Both the position numbers and the translations under genes were made by a program. A DNA stretch of 64,000 nucleotides. Source: Pelistega ratti (lineage in GTDB: Bacteria; Pseudomonadota; Gammaproteobacteria; Burkholderiales; Burkholderiaceae_B). Numbering within the stretch: position 1 is the first letter of the stretch; each line of letters begins with the position of its first letter. This document shows positions 54,273 through 64,000 of this stretch, in pieces. The notes under the pieces are model-generated. The model was not told the origin of the DNA. It searched no databases and saw only the letters and a list, made by a program, of their open reading frames with translations. Where the stretch lies: assembly GCF_009833965.1 (NCBI RefSeq), contig NZ_CP047165.1:1674001-1738000 (forward strand), written 5' to 3'.

Positions 54273-54742
54273 GCTTTGGAATGCATCTCATGAAAAAGAA
54301 AAAAGACATCCTAGTGTATCCTAGTACATTTATAGGGATTTTACCCGAGTTTAGTGGAAAATGGATGGGTGATTGCGTCTCTATACAAAATTCAAAAAAG
54401 TATAAAATTCAACTTTCTTAAAACAATCATCGTAGACGAGAGGTAGTATAGTTGCTGTTATACAAGTGTTATCTATGTATTGATCATAAGTAATTATATG
54501 AAAAGATATTGATGTGTCAGTCATTTTTTTGTAATAAAGCGAAAGAATTAAAGTCCTATTTTGGGTGTTTATTTTTACACATTGAGTCCCTGTTATTTTC
54601 ATCAGACATAATAGGGTCAGGGTATTGAATGTGTTATTTACCTTTAAAAGCAAAGATTTTTTTGGTGATTAGGTATATTTACCTAAGAAAAGATACGCCT
54701 AATGGTAATATTTCTTTCTATATACCATTTTTATATTTATCC
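54273..54742. other. Divergent intergenic region between ponA and aroK
   Basis: 470 bp, AT-rich. A 90-codon minus-strand frame (54381-54653) has no family similarity or coding signs. Promoters for both genes must lie here, but none stands out. No trace of pil genes is seen. Confidence 0.6.
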
Positions 54743-55294
54743 ATGACAAAAACAGCAGTAAATGAACAAATATATCCCCCATTAATTATTTTTATCGGTA
54801 TGATGGGAGCAGGCAAAACAACGATAGGACGAGCGCTAGCAAGAGAATTGAATATTGAGTTTATTGATTTAGACCATGAAATTGTTCAACGATGCGGTGT
54901 GGCTATCCCCACCATCTTTGATATTGAGGGAGAGGACGGATTTCGTAAGCGTGAAACGGCGGTTTTAGCGGAAGTGATACAACAAAAAAATATTGTTTTA
55001 GCAACAGGAGGTGGCGCTATTTTAGCCACAGAGAATCAAGCCTTACTCAAAAAAGGATTGGTCGTTTACCTTAAAGCCTCTGCAGATGAACTCTTTTGTC
55101 GGATTGCAAAAGACAGTAATCGCCCTTTACTTAAAACCGAGAATCCACAGGATAAAGTGAAACAATTACTTGCTGTGCGTAGCCCTATTTATGAAAAACT
55201 AGCCGATATTACGGTAGAAACAGGTAATCAAACGATTTATGCAACAGTAAAGAAATTAAAAAAAGCTATTATTGCTTTACAGGAGAATACATGA
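54743..55294 (+). CDS. aroK: Shikimate kinase
   Basis: 183 residues from ATG 54743. The frame stays open back to 54629, but the extra 38 residues match no kinase, and normal enzymes are about this length. Walker A is GMMGAGKTT, the shikimate site is DLDHEIVQR, and GFRKRET, ATGGGA and the lid RDSNRPLL-like KDSNRPLL follow. It phosphorylates shikimate. ATGA overlap with aroB. Confidence 0.94.
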   Translation: MTKTAVNEQIYPPLIIFIGMMGAGKTTIGRALARELNIEFIDLDHEIVQRCGVAIPTIFDIEGEDGFRKRETAVLAEVIQQKNIVLATGGGAILATENQALLKKGLVVYLKASADELFCRIAKDSNRPLLKTENPQDKVKQLLAVRSPIYEKLADITVETGNQTIYATVKKLKKAIIALQENT

Positions 55295-56370
55295 GTCTTG
55301 TCAATGTTAATACACTAGGGGGCAACTATCCTATCCGTATTGCCCCTAAAATGCTTCAACAGATAGCGACATCTGTACCTGAAAATGCCAGTAGTGTAGT
55401 GATCATCAGTAATACAACCGTGATGCCACTGTATGGTGAACAGGTGCAACAATCATTGCAAGGGATTCATAAGCCCATATATACATTGGTGTTACCTGAT
55501 GGAGAATCCTTTAAAACCCTAGAAACGCTTAATACCATTTATACCTTTTTATTACGTCATAAGGTTGATCGTAAAGCAGTGATAATAGCCCTAGGGGGTG
55601 GTGTAATAGGGGATATGGCAGGTTATGCGGCGGCGAGCTATATGCGAGGGATTCGTTTTATCCAAGTACCTACCACCCTATTAGCGCAGGTGGATTCTTC
55701 GGTAGGAGGAAAAACAGCGGTGAACCACCCTCTGGGTAAAAATATGATTGGTGCGTTTTATCAACCCATTGCAGTAGATATTGATATTGATGTACTTCAC
55801 ACATTACCCTCTCGAGAAGTGAGTGCAGGGCTAGCAGAAGTAATTAAATATGGCATGATTATGGATGCTGATTTTTTTGCTTGGTGTGAGCGTCATGTTG
55901 AACAATTGCGTGCCTTAGCACCAGAGATAATAAGCTATGCGATTCAGCGTTCTTGTGAATTAAAAGCCTATGTGGTAGAACAAGATGAAAAAGAATCAGG
56001 ATTACGAGCGATTCTTAATCTAGGGCATACCTTTGGTCATGCCATTGAAACAGCACTTGGCTACGGTACATGGTTGCATGGTGAAGCGGTGGGTTGTGGT
56101 ATGGTACAAGCAGCAGAATTATCGGCTCAACTACTGGGTTTTCCGAGAGAATCGGTTGAACGTATCCGTGCTTTGGTGAAAGCGATTGGTTGTCCAACAA
56201 TTGCCCCAGATCTTGGTATGGATAAATGGATAAGTTTAATGCAAGTAGATAAAAAATCAGAAGCAGGTCAGATTAAGTTTGTATTACTTAATCGTATCGG
56301 TGAGGCGACTATTAGCACCGCACCGATTGATGCGATAGAGGCAGTATTAGCCCGCACCGTTGAACGATAG
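55291..56370 (+). CDS. aroB: 3-dehydroquinate synthase
   Basis: 359 residues. NAD-binding [20 protein letters not shown] (about 104-123), metal and substrate residues in [20 protein letters not shown], and [11 protein letters not shown] are present. Second enzyme of the shikimate path to aromatic amino acids. Coupled with aroK by a 4-bp overlap; dgt follows 11 bp later. Confidence 0.97.
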   Translation: MSLVNVNTLGGNYPIRIAPKMLQQIATSVPENASSVVIISNTTVMPLYGEQVQQSLQGIHKPIYTLVLPDGESFKTLETLNTIYTFLLRHKVDRKAVIIALGGGVIGDMAGYAAASYMRGIRFIQVPTTLLAQVDSSVGGKTAVNHPLGKNMIGAFYQPIAVDIDIDVLHTLPSREVSAGLAEVIKYGMIMDADFFAWCERHVEQLRALAPEIISYAIQRSCELKAYVVEQDEKESGLRAILNLGHTFGHAIETALGYGTWLHGEAVGCGMVQAAELSAQLLGFPRESVERIRALVKAIGCPTIAPDLGMDKWISLMQVDKKSEAGQIKFVLLNRIGEATISTAPIDAIEAVLARTVER

Positions 56371-56381
56371 AAAGAGGGAAT

Positions 56382-57503
56382 ATGACATTAGCCAGCTATG
56401 CTAGCCACAATGAAGCCAGTAAGGGAAGAGTATATCCTGAACCATCTGATCCCAATAGGGGGCCTTATCAGCGAGATAGAGACCGTATTATTCATTGCAG
56501 TGCCTTTCGCCGATTAGAATATAAAACACAGGTATTTGTAAATCATGAAGGGGATTTGTTCCGCACACGCTTAACACATAGCTTAGAGGTAGCACAGATT
56601 GGACGGGCTATTGCACGGAATTTATCTTTAAATGAGGATTTGGTTGAAGCCATTGCATTGGCACATGATTTAGGTCATACCCCATTTGGTCATGCAGGTC
56701 AGGATGTTCTTAATGAATGTATGCGTGATTATGCCCCTACTATTGGAGGTTTTGAGCATAACCTACAAAGTTTGAGAATTGTAGATGAGCTGGAAGAACG
56801 TTATGCAGATTTTAATGGACTAAATCTTACTTTTGAGACAAGGGCAGGTATCCTTAAACATTGCTCTATTCATCATGCCAAACAGTTAGGTGAAGTGGCG
56901 CAACGCTTTATTGATAAAAAGCAGCCTAGCTTAGAAGCACAATTAACCAATCTAGCGGATGGGATTGCCTATAACAACCATGATATAGATGATGGTTTAC
57001 GTTCAGGCTTAATTACGATTGAGCAGTTGCGAGAAGTCCCTATTTTTAATGAACATTATGAAAGAGTGCTTTGGCAGCACCCTGATTTATACGGTCGTCG
57101 GGTAATTTCTGAAACCATTCGCCGAATGATTAATACCCTTATTGTGGATTTAACACAGACAACATTAGCGAATATTCAGCAATATCAAGTGCGTACGATA
57201 GAAGATGTGCATCATGCCCCTATGCTAGTCGCTTTTTCAGCGGCAGTAAAAGAACAAGAGCGAGAACTTAAAAAATTCTTAATGGATAACCTATATCGCC
57301 ATTATAAAGTGATGAGAATGTCGGCTAAAGCATCAATGATTATTCGTTCCTTGTTTGAAGCCTTTTTGTTAAACCCTAAACTATTGCCAACAGATTACCG
57401 CCGAGAAGATGATATCGAACAAAAAAGAGCAATTGCCGATTATATTGCTGGTATGACAGATAGATTTGCGATACGAGAATATCGGAATTTATTTGAAATG
57501 TGA
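56382..57503 (+). CDS. dgt: Deoxyguanosinetriphosphate triphosphohydrolase-like protein
   Basis: 373 residues, the short (type 2) dGTPase length. HD motifs are [24 protein letters not shown] and the distal Asp in [17 protein letters not shown]. It removes triphosphate from dNTPs, limiting the pools. It is the third gene of the aroK-aroB-dgt run, usual in Burkholderiales. Confidence 0.95.
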   Translation: MTLASYASHNEASKGRVYPEPSDPNRGPYQRDRDRIIHCSAFRRLEYKTQVFVNHEGDLFRTRLTHSLEVAQIGRAIARNLSLNEDLVEAIALAHDLGHTPFGHAGQDVLNECMRDYAPTIGGFEHNLQSLRIVDELEERYADFNGLNLTFETRAGILKHCSIHHAKQLGEVAQRFIDKKQPSLEAQLTNLADGIAYNNHDIDDGLRSGLITIEQLREVPIFNEHYERVLWQHPDLYGRRVISETIRRMINTLIVDLTQTTLANIQQYQVRTIEDVHHAPMLVAFSAAVKEQERELKKFLMDNLYRHYKVMRMSAKASMIIRSLFEAFLLNPKLLPTDYRREDDIEQKRAIADYIAGMTDRFAIREYRNLFEM

Positions 57504-57650
57504 AGTAATTATTTGTTCATAGATGAGATATAAGTTGGTTTATTGCAAAAAATATAGTAAGTATTCCGTAATGGCGTAAGTAGGGTATTTATTGAGTATA
57601 AAAGATAATGAATAAGAGGCTATGTATTAATCTTAATCGTATGTATTAGT

Positions 57651-57679
57651 TTGAATATTTATACCGTATTTGCTAAACT
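57651..57679 (+). promoter_or_regulatory. Extended -10 promoter of the small DUF2335-like pair
   Basis: TTGAAT (57651-57656), a 17-bp spacer ending TGC, then TAAACT (57674-57679). It has the same TTGCTAAACTAAA core as 48339-48351 upstream of the STAS-ATPase gene. Confidence 0.6.
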
Positions 57680-57716
57680 AAACAGATAACTTACTTTACA
57701 GAGTAAAGGAAATAGA

Positions 57717-57908
57717 ATGAAATTTCTTAGTCGCTTGACAACAAGTTTACAAATTGTTCCCAGTGTTCTTTTAGCTGCTTCAAACTACCGTTCTCTAAAA
57801 GATGGTTTTGTAATAGATAAGAGTAATTTACGAAATGATGCAAAAACAGTAGTGAAATCTTTAAACGATAATATTAAGAAATATGGCTACAAAGAGTACT
57901 CACGTTAA
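57717..57908 (+). CDS. Small hypothetical protein (63 aa), upstream of DUF2335-like gene
   Basis: 63 residues. RBS AAAGGA precedes the ATG. A weakly hydrophobic N-terminal half (about 5-23) is followed by a basic, helix-prone tail (SNLRNDAKTVVKSLNDNIKKYGYKEY). No family was recognised. Its last 26 bp overlap the start of the next gene in another frame, suggesting coupled expression. Confidence 0.6.
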   Translation: MKFLSRLTTSLQIVPSVLLAASNYRSLKDGFVIDKSNLRNDAKTVVKSLNDNIKKYGYKEYSR

Positions 57909-58260
57909 AGCTAAAAGTACATTGGGAGATGAAATTAGCTTATCACACAGCCAAACAGATAGCCCTGTTCTGGATGTTAATGCACTGGAACGTTTGCATC
58001 AGTTTCGTCCTGATATAGTCGATTTTATTATTGAACAGACAAGTAAAGAAGCTGAGTTTCGAAGAAAAGAAGCAAAACGCATAAACTCTTTTACTTTTGT
58101 AGAGCGTATAGGAGCACTAGCTTTAGCTACTATTATTGGCGGTGGAAGCATCTATGGTTCGATTTATGCTGCACAACAAGGTAATAGCAAATTGGGTATT
58201 GCTATTGCTGTAGTAGGGTTAGGATCTTTGGCTGTTGCATTTTTAAGACGTAACAAATAA
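57883..58260 (+). CDS. DUF2335-like membrane protein
   Basis: 125 residues. A polar N-terminus is followed by ALERLHQFRPDIVDFIIEQTSKEAEFRRKEAKR (about 35-66), a charged helix typical of DUF2335, then two membrane helices (about 76-97 and 103-121) and a basic end (RRNK). DUF2335 proteins are common on phage and plasmid-like segments; their function is unknown. It overlaps the preceding small gene by 26 bp and converges on uvrA. Confidence 0.68.
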   Translation: MATKSTHVKAKSTLGDEISLSHSQTDSPVLDVNALERLHQFRPDIVDFIIEQTSKEAEFRRKEAKRINSFTFVERIGALALATIIGGGSIYGSIYAAQQGNSKLGIAIAVVGLGSLAVAFLRRNK

Positions 58261-58301
58261 AAATGTAGCTTATCTTTATAATCGCCCACCTAACCATATT
58301 A

Positions 58302-61196
58302 CTACAAATACTTCTCCAAATATTTTCCTGTCAAACTCTGAGGGTTTTTGACAATATCAGCAGGTATACCTGTTGCTATAATTTGTCCGCCATTTTGCCC
58401 CCCTTCAGGGCCTAAATCAATGATCCAATCTGCGGTTTTGATAACATCTAAATTATGCTCAATAATAACCACCGAATTACCTGCATCAACCAATTGATTA
58501 ATCACTTGAAGGAGTAACTCAATATCCGCAAAATGTAACCCTGTTGTGGGTTCGTCAAGAATATAGAGTGTTTTGCCTGTACTTCGTTTTGACAATTCTA
58601 ACGATAACTTAATACGTTGTGCCTCACCACCAGATAGGGTTGTAGCACTTTGACCAAGTCGAATATAGCCTAAACCAACATCAACAAGGGTTTGTAAACG
58701 GCGAGCAATAGCTGGTACGGCAGAAAAATAAGTCAGGGCAGTACTAACGGTCATATCCAGTACCTCACTGATATTATGCCCTCGATAGCGTATATCTAAT
58801 GTTTCTTGGTTGTAGCGTTTTCCTTTGCACGTATCACAAGGGACATACACATCGGGTAAAAAGTGCATTTCTACCTTGATGACGCCATCACCTTGGCAAA
58901 TTTCACACCGTCCCCCTTTTACATTAAAAGAAAATCGCCCTGCATCATAGCCCCTTGCTCTGGCTTCTGGTGTACCTGCAAATAGCTCACGAATAGGAGT
59001 AAATAAGCCTGTGTAAGTAGCAGGATTACTACGAGGTGTACGACCAATAGGACTTTGATCGACATTGATAAGTTTATCTAATACCTCAATACCTTCAATG
59101 CTTTCATAAGGGGCAGGTTCAGTATGGGCACGATTTAAATCTCTCATAAGAATTGCCGCAAGGGTTTCATTAATAAGCGTAGATTTCCCTGAACCAGATA
59201 CCCCTGTAACACACACTAATTTACCAAGAGGAATGGCTAAATCAACCGATTTAAGATTATTCCCTGTACAACCTTTAAGATGTAACCATTTAGTATGCTC
59301 ATCAATAGGACGAAAATGAGTGGATTGAATCCGTTTACGTCCACTAAGATAATTGCCCGTTAAAGAGTGTTTTTGTTGCATCAACGCCTTAGCCGTTCCT
59401 GTCGCAATAACCTCTCCGCCTAGCTCACCGGCACCGGGGCCCATATCAATCACCCAATCGGCGGATCGAATCATATCTTCATCATGCTCTACAACAATAA
59501 CACTGTTTCCTAAATCGCGTAAATGTTGTAACGTTTGAATTAATCGATCATTATCCCGTTGGTGTAAACCAATAGAAGGTTCATCAAGCACATACATCAC
59601 ACCTGTTAAACCAGAACCAATTTGTGAGGCTAACCGTATGCGTTGTGCCTCTCCTCCTGAAATGGTATCGGCACTTCGATCGAGTGATAAGTAATTAAGA
59701 CCCACATTATTCAGAAAAACCAATCGAGATTGAATTTCTTTTACAATCCTTTCGGCAATCTCTTGTTTAGTACCAGTGAGTGTTAGTTGTTCAAACCATG
59801 CTAAACAATCGGATAGTGATAAGGCTTCTACCTCATAAATCCCTAGTCCTTTTTTCTTGTCATTAGGACGTATATCATTGCCTACCATGACATAGCGAGC
59901 AGCTTCTTTTAAACGTGAACCATGACAAGTAGGGCATATTACCGTTGAACGATATTTCGCCAGTTCTTCCTTAATATGTGTAGATTCACTTTCTGACCAA
60001 CGGCGTTCTAGGTTGGGGATAATTCCTTCAAAAGTATGTTTTTTTATCGTGGTACGACCATCATCGTTTAAGTATAAAAAATCAATTTCTTCTTCACCAG
60101 AACCATGTAATAAGATATGCTGAATCCGTTCGTCCAGTGCATTAAAAGGTGTTTCAATATCAAACTGATAATGTAATGCCAGACTATTTAATAACATTTG
60201 GCTAAAGCGATTTCTTGCATCCCAGCCTGCAATAGCACCACTCTTGAGACTTAGCTCTGGAAAAACAACGATACGTTTCTCATCAAAAACTTGTGTAACC
60301 CCCAATCCATCACAGCTAGGACAAGCCCCTACAGGATTATTAAAACTAAATAGACGAGGCTCTAAGGTATCAATACTGTAGCCACAAATAGGGCAGGCAT
60401 ATTTTGTAGAATAGGCAATCTCTTCTTCTGTATCCATATTAAAGAGAAGAACTTGTCCATCACTGAGTTTAATCGCCGTTTCAATACTATCTGCAAGACG
60501 TTGACGGTTACTTGTGCGTACCTTGAGGCGATCAACAACAACTTCAATCGTATTTTTTTCTTGAGGGTTGGGCAGTGTTACCGTATCAATATCTTGTATC
60601 TCACCATTAATTCTGACACGGATAAACCCTTGTGTTTGTAGTTGGATCAGTTTATCTTCAATATTGCCTTTTTTATGACGAATAATCGGCGCTAGTAAAC
60701 TAATACGCGTATCTTCGGGTAAAGCAAGAATGGTATCTACAATATGAGAGACACTTTGTGCTTCTAAAGGCTCTTGATGAATAGGACAATGCGGCGTACC
60801 AACTCGAGCATAAAGTAAACGCAGATAGTCATGAATTTCTGTTACTGTACCGACTGTGGAGCGAGGATTATGTCCAGCTGTTTTTTGTTCAATCGCAATA
60901 GCGGGTGAAAGCCCTTCAATTAAATCCACATCCGGCTTATCCATGAGTTGTAAAAATTGCCTTGCATACGCAGATAGACTTTCTACATAGCGGCGTTGCC
61001 CCTCAGCATAGAGTGTGTCAAAAGCAAGCGAAGATTTTCCTGAACCAGATAGTCCTGTAAGAACCACTAGTTGATGACGAGGAATATCAATCGAAATATT
61101 TTTGAGATTATGTGTTCTTGCCCCTCGAATACGGATAACTTCTTGTAAAGAAAGAGAGGGTTCATGATCATGAAAAACGGTCATATCAGTAGGCAT
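58302..61196 (-). CDS. uvrA: Excinuclease ABC subunit A
   Basis: 964 residues. Two ABC ATPase halves: Walker [10 protein letters not shown] and GVSGSGKST, signatures [13 protein letters not shown] and [14 protein letters not shown]. Zinc modules are [16 protein letters not shown] and CEICQGDGV...CDTCKGKRY. It finds damaged DNA together with UvrB. No clear LexA box was found upstream. It lies divergent from the MFS transporter gene, with ssb beyond, an arrangement typical of Alcaligenaceae. Confidence 0.98.
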   Translation of the reverse strand: MPTDMTVFHDHEPSLSLQEVIRIRGARTHNLKNISIDIPRHQLVVLTGLSGSGKSSLAFDTLYAEGQRRYVESLSAYARQFLQLMDKPDVDLIEGLSPAIAIEQKTAGHNPRSTVGTVTEIHDYLRLLYARVGTPHCPIHQEPLEAQSVSHIVDTILALPEDTRISLLAPIIRHKKGNIEDKLIQLQTQGFIRVRINGEIQDIDTVTLPNPQEKNTIEVVVDRLKVRTSNRQRLADSIETAIKLSDGQVLLFNMDTEEEIAYSTKYACPICGYSIDTLEPRLFSFNNPVGACPSCDGLGVTQVFDEKRIVVFPELSLKSGAIAGWDARNRFSQMLLNSLALHYQFDIETPFNALDERIQHILLHGSGEEEIDFLYLNDDGRTTIKKHTFEGIIPNLERRWSESESTHIKEELAKYRSTVICPTCHGSRLKEAARYVMVGNDIRPNDKKKGLGIYEVEALSLSDCLAWFEQLTLTGTKQEIAERIVKEIQSRLVFLNNVGLNYLSLDRSADTISGGEAQRIRLASQIGSGLTGVMYVLDEPSIGLHQRDNDRLIQTLQHLRDLGNSVIVVEHDEDMIRSADWVIDMGPGAGELGGEVIATGTAKALMQQKHSLTGNYLSGRKRIQSTHFRPIDEHTKWLHLKGCTGNNLKSVDLAIPLGKLVCVTGVSGSGKSTLINETLAAILMRDLNRAHTEPAPYESIEGIEVLDKLINVDQSPIGRTPRSNPATYTGLFTPIRELFAGTPEARARGYDAGRFSFNVKGGRCEICQGDGVIKVEMHFLPDVYVPCDTCKGKRYNQETLDIRYRGHNISEVLDMTVSTALTYFSAVPAIARRLQTLVDVGLGYIRLGQSATTLSGGEAQRIKLSLELSKRSTGKTLYILDEPTTGLHFADIELLLQVINQLVDAGNSVVIIEHNLDVIKTADWIIDLGPEGGQNGGQIIATGIPADIVKNPQSLTGKYLEKYL

Positions 61197-61351
61197 ACAA
61201 AATGAATAAGCAACCTATTACTATAACTGAGTAAATCTTTCTGGTAAACCCCATCAGCTCATAAAACATAAAACCCTATGCTTTCAGGGTAGTAAGAAAT
61301 CTCAATACACAATATGGGGTACAATAAATTCTTAATTGATTATGCTTTTAT

Positions 61352-62569
61352 ATGGATATGTCTGATACCTTACATAATACCGATCATACCTCAACACATC
61401 AGCAAGAAGCACGTATGCCATTGACCCCTCAAGAAAGAAAAATTAGTGCAAATTTGGCATTACTTTTTGCAGTAAGAATGTTGGGTTTATTCCTATTAAC
61501 ACCCGTTTTTGCGGATGCCGCTAAACAGTTATCGGGAGGGGATAATACCGCTTTAGTGGGTTTTGCCATTGGTGTTTACGGATTAACACAAGCCGTGATG
61601 CAAATTCCTTTTGGTATGTTATCCGATCGATTTGGGCGCAGACCCATCATTATGATAGGTATGGTGATGTTTATTGTCGGTGGTATCATTTGTGCCATGA
61701 CAGACTCTGTAACAGGTATTATCATAGGTCGTGCCATTCAAGGATTAGGAGCTATATCGGCAGCTATTACGGCATGGATTGCTGATGCTACTCGTCCAGA
61801 AGTGAGAGCAAGAGCAATGGCAATGGTAGGAGGATCAATTGGATTATCCTTTGCCCTTTCATTAGTTTTATCCCCCTTATTAGTAGATAGTGTTGGATTG
61901 AGTGGACTCTTTTGGGTAATTAGTTTACTTGGTTTTGTCTGTTTATTACTCACTACTTTTTTTGTACCAACCGTTCCTATGCATCAGCAAGTGATCGCCG
62001 ATGTTAAAGCCAAAGAAGTTCTCAAAAATCGACAGCTTTTTGGCTTAAATGCAGGCGTATTTTGCCTACATTTTACGCTGATGTCACTTTTTGTGGTATT
62101 ACCCTCTTTATTATTACAGCTAGGTCAAATCCCCCTGGGTGATTTATGGAAAGTCTATCTTCCTGTTATCGTTATTGCCCTAGTATTAATGGTGCCAGCA
62201 GTATTTTGGATAGAGACCAGAAAACAACATATACGAGGATTACTACTATGTGTGGGGGGACTGGTTGGGCTATTGTTTGTATGGCAGTTTGTGAGTGCCT
62301 CTTTCTGGGCAAGCGTTGTGGCACTAGGGGTGTTTTTTGTGATTTTTAATATTTTAGAAGCCCTTATTCCCTCAATGATTTCACGTGCAACACCACCACA
62401 ACATAAAGGATTAGCCCTTGGTTTATACAATATGTTCCAAGCCCTAGGCGTAGCGACAGGGGGGGCTGTTGGTGGCTTATTAGTGCAGTATTTTTCAGCT
62501 AATACCGTTTTCCTCTTAGCGGCAATGTTATGCTTAATATGGTTATGGATAACGTATAAAACACAATAG
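61352..62569 (+). CDS. MFS transporter
   Basis: 405 residues with twelve membrane helices. Motif A is GMLSDRFGRRP (about 89-99), followed by the usual second half starting near 215. The N-terminus is charged and His/Gln-rich. It resembles drug-efflux type MFS members found next to uvrA in Bordetella; the substrate is unknown. The start of translation is clear at the ATG after TTTATATGG. Confidence 0.9.
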   Translation: MDMSDTLHNTDHTSTHQQEARMPLTPQERKISANLALLFAVRMLGLFLLTPVFADAAKQLSGGDNTALVGFAIGVYGLTQAVMQIPFGMLSDRFGRRPIIMIGMVMFIVGGIICAMTDSVTGIIIGRAIQGLGAISAAITAWIADATRPEVRARAMAMVGGSIGLSFALSLVLSPLLVDSVGLSGLFWVISLLGFVCLLLTTFFVPTVPMHQQVIADVKAKEVLKNRQLFGLNAGVFCLHFTLMSLFVVLPSLLLQLGQIPLGDLWKVYLPVIVIALVLMVPAVFWIETRKQHIRGLLLCVGGLVGLLFVWQFVSASFWASVVALGVFFVIFNILEALIPSMISRATPPQHKGLALGLYNMFQALGVATGGAVGGLLVQYFSANTVFLLAAMLCLIWLWITYKTQ

Positions 62570-62742
62570 GTAGTAAGTAGAGCATACCTTACACTCAAAA
62601 TAGAAGTGCAATGATTTAAAAGAAGAATGACATAATGCCCTATGCCATACATGGCTAATTTTGTCCCAGTCTATCCATAAGGGGCTAGTCAAGTCCATAA
62701 AAATCAGCGAGAATAAAGACTGTTTTTTTGGAGGTAATAATT

Positions 62743-63156
62743 ATGGCATCTGTTAATAAAGTGATTCTTATCGGTAATTTAGGTCGAGACCCTGAAATTC
62801 GTTATAACCCAAATGGTATGGGTATGGCAACATTAAATCTGGCGACAACACAAGCGTGGACAGATAAACAAACAGGTACACGCAAAGAGACCACAGAGTG
62901 GCACAGAGTAGTGGCTTTTGGTGGATTAGTTGATGTGATTGAACGCTATCTTAAAAAAGGGAGTGCAGTGTATATAGAAGGACGCTTACAAACCCGTAAA
63001 TGGCAAGATAAAGATGGCAAAGACCAATACACGACCGAAGTGATTACTGAACAATTACAAATGTTAGGCAGTCGTCCAACAGAAGAAGCCCCTAAAGCAG
63101 AAGAAGATACTACTAATAAAGCCGTATTAGAGGATGAAGAAATGCCTCCGTTTTGA
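62743..63156 (+). CDS. ssb: Single-stranded DNA-binding protein (short copy)
   Basis: 137 residues from ATG 62743, with RBS GGAGGT 8 bp upstream; the longer TTG frame is unlikely. The OB fold is [20 protein letters not shown] to TEQLQMLG (about 1-110), with WHRVVAFGG typical of SSB. The linker is short, and the tip EDEEMPPF is the protein-interaction tail. It coats ssDNA in replication and repair. A second ssb follows. Confidence 0.95.
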   Translation: MASVNKVILIGNLGRDPEIRYNPNGMGMATLNLATTQAWTDKQTGTRKETTEWHRVVAFGGLVDVIERYLKKGSAVYIEGRLQTRKWQDKDGKDQYTTEVITEQLQMLGSRPTEEAPKAEEDTTNKAVLEDEEMPPF

Positions 63157-63183
63157 GGTGGATTTTTATAAATATAACCTAAC

Positions 63184-63216
63184 AACCCTCATAATGGTAT
63201 ATAAACAATGAGGGTT
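63184..63216 (+). terminator. Terminator after the first ssb
   Basis: AACCCTCAT (63184-63192) pairs with ATGAGGGTT (63208-63216); a T-rich tail follows. Confidence 0.6.
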
Positions 63217-63402
63217 AGTTATTTAGTCTTTTTTATTTAAGAGACAATAAAAATAAATCACCATCTTATCTATCTATACATAAGTAAACTTAAAAAGAAA
63301 AGAATTTCTCAAGAGTAATTTATCATTGACAGGTTATAATGCCATAATGAGTAGCGAGGTGAGTGTATTGATTCACCCATCAAAATTTATATAGGAAAGA
63401 GA

Positions 63403-64000
63403 ATGGCATCCGTTAATAAAGTAATTTTAGTGGGCAACCTAGGGCGAGATCCCGAAGTAAGATACCAACCCGATGGGTTTAATGTTGCCAATATTAGTTT
63501 AGCGACAACCTCTGTTTGGAAAGATAGAAACACAGGTGATCGCCGAGAAGAAACCGAATGGCATCGAGTCGTTTTTTATAATCGTCAAGCAGAAATTGTA
63601 GGGCAATACCTAAGAAAAGGTAGCTCAATTTATGTTGAGGGTCGCCTAAGAACCCGTAAATATATTGATAACAATAATATTGAGCGTTACACCACAGAGA
63701 TTGTGGCAGAAACCATGCAAATGCTTGGTGGCCGTGGTAATACGGGTGATGCTGAGTTTGCAGGTGGCGGTCAATATCAACAAGGTAATTATCCGAATAA
63801 TGCTGGGGTATCAAGTGGTGCAAGAGCGAACTATCCACAAGATGGTGGTTTTTCTTCTAATACTCCTGCACCAAGTGCTTATGGTAGAGGGGTATCGAGT
63901 CCTCAGCCAACCATGCCACCTAATGGTACTCAACCGACTAGCCCAGCTCCACATACAAACACAGCGACACAAAGTCCTGCTCCTACTATTCCTTCAGCGA
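63403..64000 (+). CDS. ssb: Single-stranded DNA-binding protein (long copy), partial
   Basis: 199 codons from ATG 63403 to the window edge, no stop reached. RBS AGGAAAGAG. The OB-fold part (about 1-110) is close to the first copy ([18 protein letters not shown]), with [12 protein letters not shown] and [10 protein letters not shown] Gly/Pro/Gln/Ser-rich linker follows (about 115-199), much longer than in the first copy. Whether it ends in the acidic PF tip is outside the window. Tandem ssb paralogues suggest a specialised role, such as competence or recombination; this is inference. Confidence 0.93.
   Translation, partial: MASVNKVILVGNLGRDPEVRYQPDGFNVANISLATTSVWKDRNTGDRREETEWHRVVFYNRQAEIVGQYLRKGSSIYVEGRLRTRKYIDNNNIERYTTEIVAETMQMLGGRGNTGDAEFAGGGQYQQGNYPNNAGVSSGARANYPQDGGFSSNTPAPSAYGRGVSSPQPTMPPNGTQPTSPAPHTNTATQSPAPTIPSA

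Noticed and set aside
54381..54653. Minus-strand 90-codon frame between ponA and aroK
   Set aside because: No similarity or plausible start signal; residue content reflects AT-rich intergenic sequence.
54629..54742. N-terminal 38-residue extension of shikimate kinase
   Set aside because: Hydrophobic, AT-driven sequence unlike any shikimate kinase; the ATG at 54743 gives the normal length.
61197..61351. LexA (SOS) box in the uvrA upstream region
   Set aside because: No CTGT-N8-ACAG palindrome could be found between uvrA and the MFS gene.

Overview
The window looks like chromosome from a low-GC member of the Alcaligenaceae (Betaproteobacteria, Burkholderiales). The gene neighbourhoods uvrA / MFS transporter / ssb, engB-hemB next to cytochrome c4-resB-ccsA, cyaY / small lipoprotein / lysA, ponA / aroKB / dgt, and dacC-dat-ybeD-lipB are those of Bordetella and its relatives. 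The AT-rich composition points to an animal-associated genus such as Pelistega. That genus placement is inference from memory, not a search. No rRNA, tRNA or CRISPR array was found.

Layout. 1-2.0 kb: an iron-linked operon (imelysin, then the start of a di-haem oxidoreductase) behind a Fur-box-like palindrome. 2.0-4.2 kb: prfC and a secreted or anchored hypothetical. 4.6-7.5 kb: a YigF-like membrane protein and a LemA-TPM-TPM operon. 7.6-10.3 kb: a DUF2868/DUF3482 membrane protein and GTPase pair. 10.5-14 kb: lysine exporter lysO, a GNAT acetyltransferase, and an accessory three-gene cassette (DUF3791-DUF3990-DUF3791). The central gene of that cassette is broken twice, by an IS481-type element and by a frameshift. 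14.2-19.6 kb: a basic amino acid ABC importer with two tandem, very similar binding proteins, followed by a TauE-like exporter. 19.6-30.1 kb: creA, hslR, AGCS and SstT sodium symporters, ubiA, a free-methionine-sulfoxide reductase, a putative antiporter, fmdB and aspS. 30.2-35.7 kb: an M50 protease, waaC-waaA (LPS core), birA-coaX (biotin ligase and pantothenate kinase), a hydrolase and a 54-residue membrane peptide. 36-39.4 kb: dacC, dat, ybeD, lipB.

39.4-41.0 kb is an AT-rich accessory patch with a small membrane protein and two related lipoproteins, where lipA is often found. 41-48.2 kb: a ZIP transporter, hemB, engB, cytochrome c4 and the ResB/CcsA cytochrome c assembly pair. 48.4-49.6 kb: an accessory STAS/GHKL-ATPase gene plus a DUF4325 gene. 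49.7-58.3 kb: cyaY, an LptM-like lipoprotein, lysA, ponA, aroK-aroB, dgt and a small DUF2335-like pair. 58.3-64 kb: uvrA, an MFS transporter and two consecutive ssb genes, the second cut by the window edge.

The best candidates for unusual biology are four. The first is the DUF3791-DUF3990-DUF3791 cassette, whose original reading frame can be rebuilt across the insertion using a perfect 7-bp target duplication. The second is the STAS-ATPase/DUF4325 module. The third is the paired lipoproteins at 40.2-41.0 kb. The fourth is the DUF2335-like pair, which shares an extended -10 promoter-like sequence with the STAS-ATPase gene. Functions for these four are inferred, not known.
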